Shown here: positions 11,127 to 11,805 of the stretch, one piece after another | How the letters are laid out: each line of letters starts with the position of its first letter | How positions within the stretch are numbered: the first letter of the stretch is position 1 | Assembly (NCBI GenBank): GCA_002404795.1 | Contig: DHKK01000023.1 | Location: forward strand, 1 to 11,805 | Direction of reading: 5' to 3' | Length of the DNA stretch: 11,805 nucleotides | Source: Clostridiales bacterium UBA4696 | Lineage (GTDB): Bacteria > Bacillota > Clostridia > Oscillospirales > Oscillospiraceae | Notes under the pieces: model-generated | What the model was told of the DNA's origin: nothing | The model's input: only the letters and a program-made list of their open reading frames with translations | The model's database searches: none | Translations under genes and position numbers: made by a program

Positions 11127-11805
11127 AATACGCGATGCCCCAGTAGATCATTTTCTTGGCGGGCTTGCCGCAGATCGGGCAGGTATCGCCGAGACGCTCC
11201 TGCTTGAGCGGCATGCAGCGGGAGGACATGCCGCCCTCCTCCTTCATCTTCAGCTCGCACTCCAGCTCGCCGCACCACATCGTCTTGATGAAGCCGCCGT
11301 GCTCGGCCTGCAGCTGCTTGGCCTCTTCGAGCGAATGGGCTTCATAGATATGGTCATCGAGATTCTGCTTCGCCTTTTCAAACATGCCCTTCTGCACGAG
11401 CTCGAGCTGCTCGGCGACGGCTGCTTCAAGGTTTTCCAGAGCGACGACGGTCTTCTCACCGTCGTTGCGGCGGACGAGGACGCACTGACCGGCCTCGATG
11501 TCGCGCGGGCCGATCTCGACGCGCACGGGCACGCCCTTCATCTCATACTGCGCGCACTTCCAGCCCATGGAGTTGTCGGAATCGTCAAGCTTGACGCGCA
11601 GACCCGCCTTCACGAGCCGCTCTTTGAGTTCCGTGGCTTTTTCCAGCACGCCTGCCTTGTGCATGGCGACGGGCAGGACGATGACCTGGATGGGCGCGAT
11701 CTTGGGCGGCAGGACAAGCCCGTTGTTGTCGCCGTGGGCCATGATGACCGCGCCGATCATACGCGTGGTGGAGCCCCAGGAGGTCTGGAACGGGTACTGG
11801 AGCTT
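11125..11805 (-). CDS. proS: Prolyl-tRNA synthetase, archaeal/eukaryotic-type short form (3' part)
   Basis: This class II synthetase attaches proline to tRNA-Pro in the cytoplasm. Only the last 226 residues are in the window; the start lies beyond 11805. The fragment begins in motif 3 (YPFQTSWGSTTRMIGAVIMAHGD), which carries the ATP-binding arginine. Next is the anticodon-binding domain (PPKIAPIQVIVLPV onwards), then the C-terminal zinc-binding domain. That domain has cysteines in MWCGELECE, SSRCMPL and DTCPICGKPA and the characteristic final tyrosine (WGIAY). This domain order and the C-terminal zinc module mark the archaeal/eukaryotic-type enzyme rather than the longer bacterial form with an editing insertion. 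The short form is common in Clostridia. The gene converges on the Rrf2-family gene across the shared terminator. Confidence 0.97.
   Translation of the reverse strand, partial: KLQYPFQTSWGSTTRMIGAVIMAHGDNNGLVLPPKIAPIQVIVLPVAMHKAGVLEKATELKERLVKAGLRVKLDDSDNSMGWKCAQYEMKGVPVRVEIGPRDIEAGQCVLVRRNDGEKTVVALENLEAAVAEQLELVQKGMFEKAKQNLDDHIYEAHSLEEAKQLQAEHGGFIKTMWCGELECELKMKEEGGMSSRCMPLKQERLGDTCPICGKPAKKMIYWGIAY

Overview
This window reads as chromosomal DNA of a GC-rich, low-motility-signal Clostridia relative, most likely an Oscillospirales/Ruminococcaceae-type gut Firmicute. That inference rests on strong AGGAGG-type ribosome binding sites, a SAM-I riboswitch ahead of metK, near-consensus sigma-A promoters in AT-rich islands, a BlaI/M56 pair with a Clostridia-style C-terminal domain, and an archaeal/eukaryotic-type short prolyl-tRNA synthetase. 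I see no insertion sequence, tRNA, rRNA, CRISPR array or phage gene. The region looks like ordinary core and signalling genes, but it is rich in cis-regulatory RNA and DNA.

Left part (1-1883). The tail of a probable FtsX-type ABC permease is followed by two tiny membrane proteins, each joined to the previous gene by an ATGA overlap. A separate promoter, overlapping the stop codon of the second one, drives a 122-residue protein with an N-terminal cysteine cluster and a winged-helix-like body. A bidirectional terminator separates it from a leftward gene for a rhomboid-fold membrane protein that lacks the protease residues and ends in a zinc ribbon.

Middle part (1884-6894, rightward). A consensus promoter feeds a SAM-I riboswitch whose antiterminator and terminator pairings can be read directly, then metK. 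A second promoter in the end of metK serves a UDP-ManNAc dehydrogenase gene, which ends at a strong terminator. Next comes a blaI-like repressor gene with three operator copies around its promoter, then an M56 (BlaR1-like) membrane peptidase gene broken by a one-base frameshift at a run of six C.

Right part (6859-11805). Three leftward genes form the order MATE transporter, yfbR 5'-deoxynucleotidase, uracil permease. The permease has its own promoter and a leader of about 220 nt holding an intrinsic terminator, and a 34-codon leader ORF stops inside the terminator's 5' arm. This is the architecture of a translation-coupled attenuator (E. coli pyrBI type) and is the most interesting hypothesis here. 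An Rrf2/IscR-like regulator with three cysteines diverges from the MATE gene and has a dyad over its own -10 element. The window ends in the 3' part of proS, converging on the regulator across a shared terminator.
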